Assembly (NCBI RefSeq): GCF_008330225.1
Contig: NZ_CP042466.1
Coordinates: 3,590,001 to 3,654,000, forward strand
Direction of reading: 5' to 3'
From: Geobacter sp. FeAm09
GTDB lineage: Bacteria > Desulfobacterota > Desulfuromonadia > Geobacterales > Pseudopelobacteraceae
DNA length: 64,000 nucleotides
Shown here piece by piece: positions 63,408 to 64,000 of the stretch; position 1 is the first letter of the stretch, and every line of letters begins with the position of its first letter. The position numbers and the translations under genes were made by a program. The notes under the pieces are model-generated. The model saw only the letters and a list, made by a program, of their open reading frames with translations. It had not been told where the DNA came from and did no database searches.

Positions 63408-64000
63408 CTATGCCGTATTGGGACGTAGTGCTAATTCTCTTTCCTTGGCAACAAATGCCAGCGCATCAGCTGTCACACTAGCTCCAACTTGCTTAATTTC
63501 ATTTATGCAATCTTCTACAGGCTTTATGTCCTTTTTCGCCTTTACAGATAGACAGATAAGGGCGTGACCTGGGAAAACCATCCATCTTCTTAAAAGCTGG
63601 ATCATTCTATCAGCAGAATAACCATCCTTCTTATTTACAAGCACATTCCCGGTTGCAAGAATGAATCTAAATCCTTGCAATGCGGCTTCATATGCAGGCT
63701 CAGGGAGATAGGCAATACGACTTGCAATCCAAATAAATGGTTCAAGGCGTTTATCCTCACCATCTGGCACGACGCGCTCACCGCCAATGTTTATCCATCT
63801 AACCTCTGGCGGTGCCGGCAGTGTCAGATTTTGTATATGTAGAAGCATCGCGGCAGATAATGCCAAATCTTTAAGGGCCTCACCGATAAGCTTGCTGTAT
63901 GTTTTCTCTTTTGGGTCTATAAGTCTGCGGCCAAGGCGACAAAGAACCTGACCTAACGGGTAAAACATGGGAGAGGGGCCAGACGCCGATGGGTCAAAAT
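63408..64000 (-). CDS. Hypothetical protein (5' end at or beyond window edge)
   Basis: The frame is open to the window end. An ATG at 63968 would give 186 residues, but it lacks a ribosome site and no in-frame stop lies upstream, so the gene may be longer. The visible part is soluble and mostly helical (YSKLIGEALKDLALSAAMLL, then ALQGFRFILATGNVLVNKKDG). No family is recognised. Its stop abuts an attC-like site, as in gene cassettes. Confidence 0.55.
   Translation of the reverse strand, partial: FDPSASGPSPMFYPLGQVLCRLGRRLIDPKEKTYSKLIGEALKDLALSAAMLLHIQNLTLPAPPEVRWINIGGERVVPDGEDKRLEPFIWIASRIAYLPEPAYEAALQGFRFILATGNVLVNKKDGYSADRMIQLLRRWMVFPGHALICLSVKAKKDIKPVEDCINEIKQVGASVTADALAFVAKERELALRPNTA

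Noticed and set aside
1-64000. tRNA or rRNA genes
   Set aside because: No cloverleaf with a CCA-type acceptor and conserved T-loop was recognised by eye in the gaps; a tRNAscan run would be decisive.

Overview
The window is a GC-rich, densely coded bacterial chromosome segment. It most resembles the Geobacteraceae (Desulfuromonadales). The basis is the combination of a fused nifE-nifN gene behind a sigma-54 promoter with a leader terminator, nifX plus a small nif ferredoxin plus draT, a complete tolQRAB-pal cluster, and the order smc / roadblock protein / ftsY / zapB-like / zapA / 6S-like RNA / fthC / rny / ymdB. The genus assignment is inference; no rRNA or tRNA gene was seen.

Layout. 1-7.1 kb: the end of an ABC-F ATPase, cold-shock protein, GreB, an old-yellow-enzyme oxidoreductase, several small conserved proteins, a GGQ release-factor-like protein and an rRNA methyltransferase. 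7.2-9.5 kb: azlCD and an EamA exporter. 9.7-13.6 kb: bifunctional proline-catabolic putA, divergent from a FadR-type GntR regulator, with two matching operator-like sites between them. 13.7-20.3 kb: a LivK-type binding protein, a small secreted protein, a porin, a three-gene polar amino-acid ABC transporter and a second EamA transporter. 20.3-27 kb: trmFO, topA, dprA, a LysM protein and the CpoB/YbgF lipoprotein. 27-36 kb: a U32 (TrhP-like) protein, ArnT-like glycosyltransferase, ArnB-like aminotransferase, Hsp20, proA, a CoA-binding protein and typA. 36.5-41.5 kb: the nif block (nifEN, nifX, ferredoxin, NifX/NafY-like protein, draT). 41.5-48 kb: DUF2892 protein, C_GCAxxG protein and an RND efflux operon. 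48-52 kb: tolQRAB-pal. 52-61.3 kb: RNA-processing and division genes and smc. 61.3-64 kb: an AT-richer accessory edge.

How the genes work together. The nif block supports FeMo-cofactor assembly (NifEN scaffold, NifX and NafY-like carriers, ferredoxin) and nitrogenase switch-off (DraT). The tol genes, pal and distant cpoB form the envelope-constriction system. putA breaks proline down, while proA belongs to its synthesis. The small terminal block after smc looks like gene cassettes separated by two attC-like quasi-palindromes, one of them interrupted by a REP-associated tyrosine transposase element with 21-bp inverted ends. One cassette may carry a putAbiC-like membrane protein.

Four genes (LysM protein, tolA, fthC, ftsY) each need exactly one extra G/C in a short homopolymer to restore the family-typical C-terminus. 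That pattern suggests sequence error more than biology. The window also holds three families of short intergenic repeats and several clear promoters, operators and terminators.
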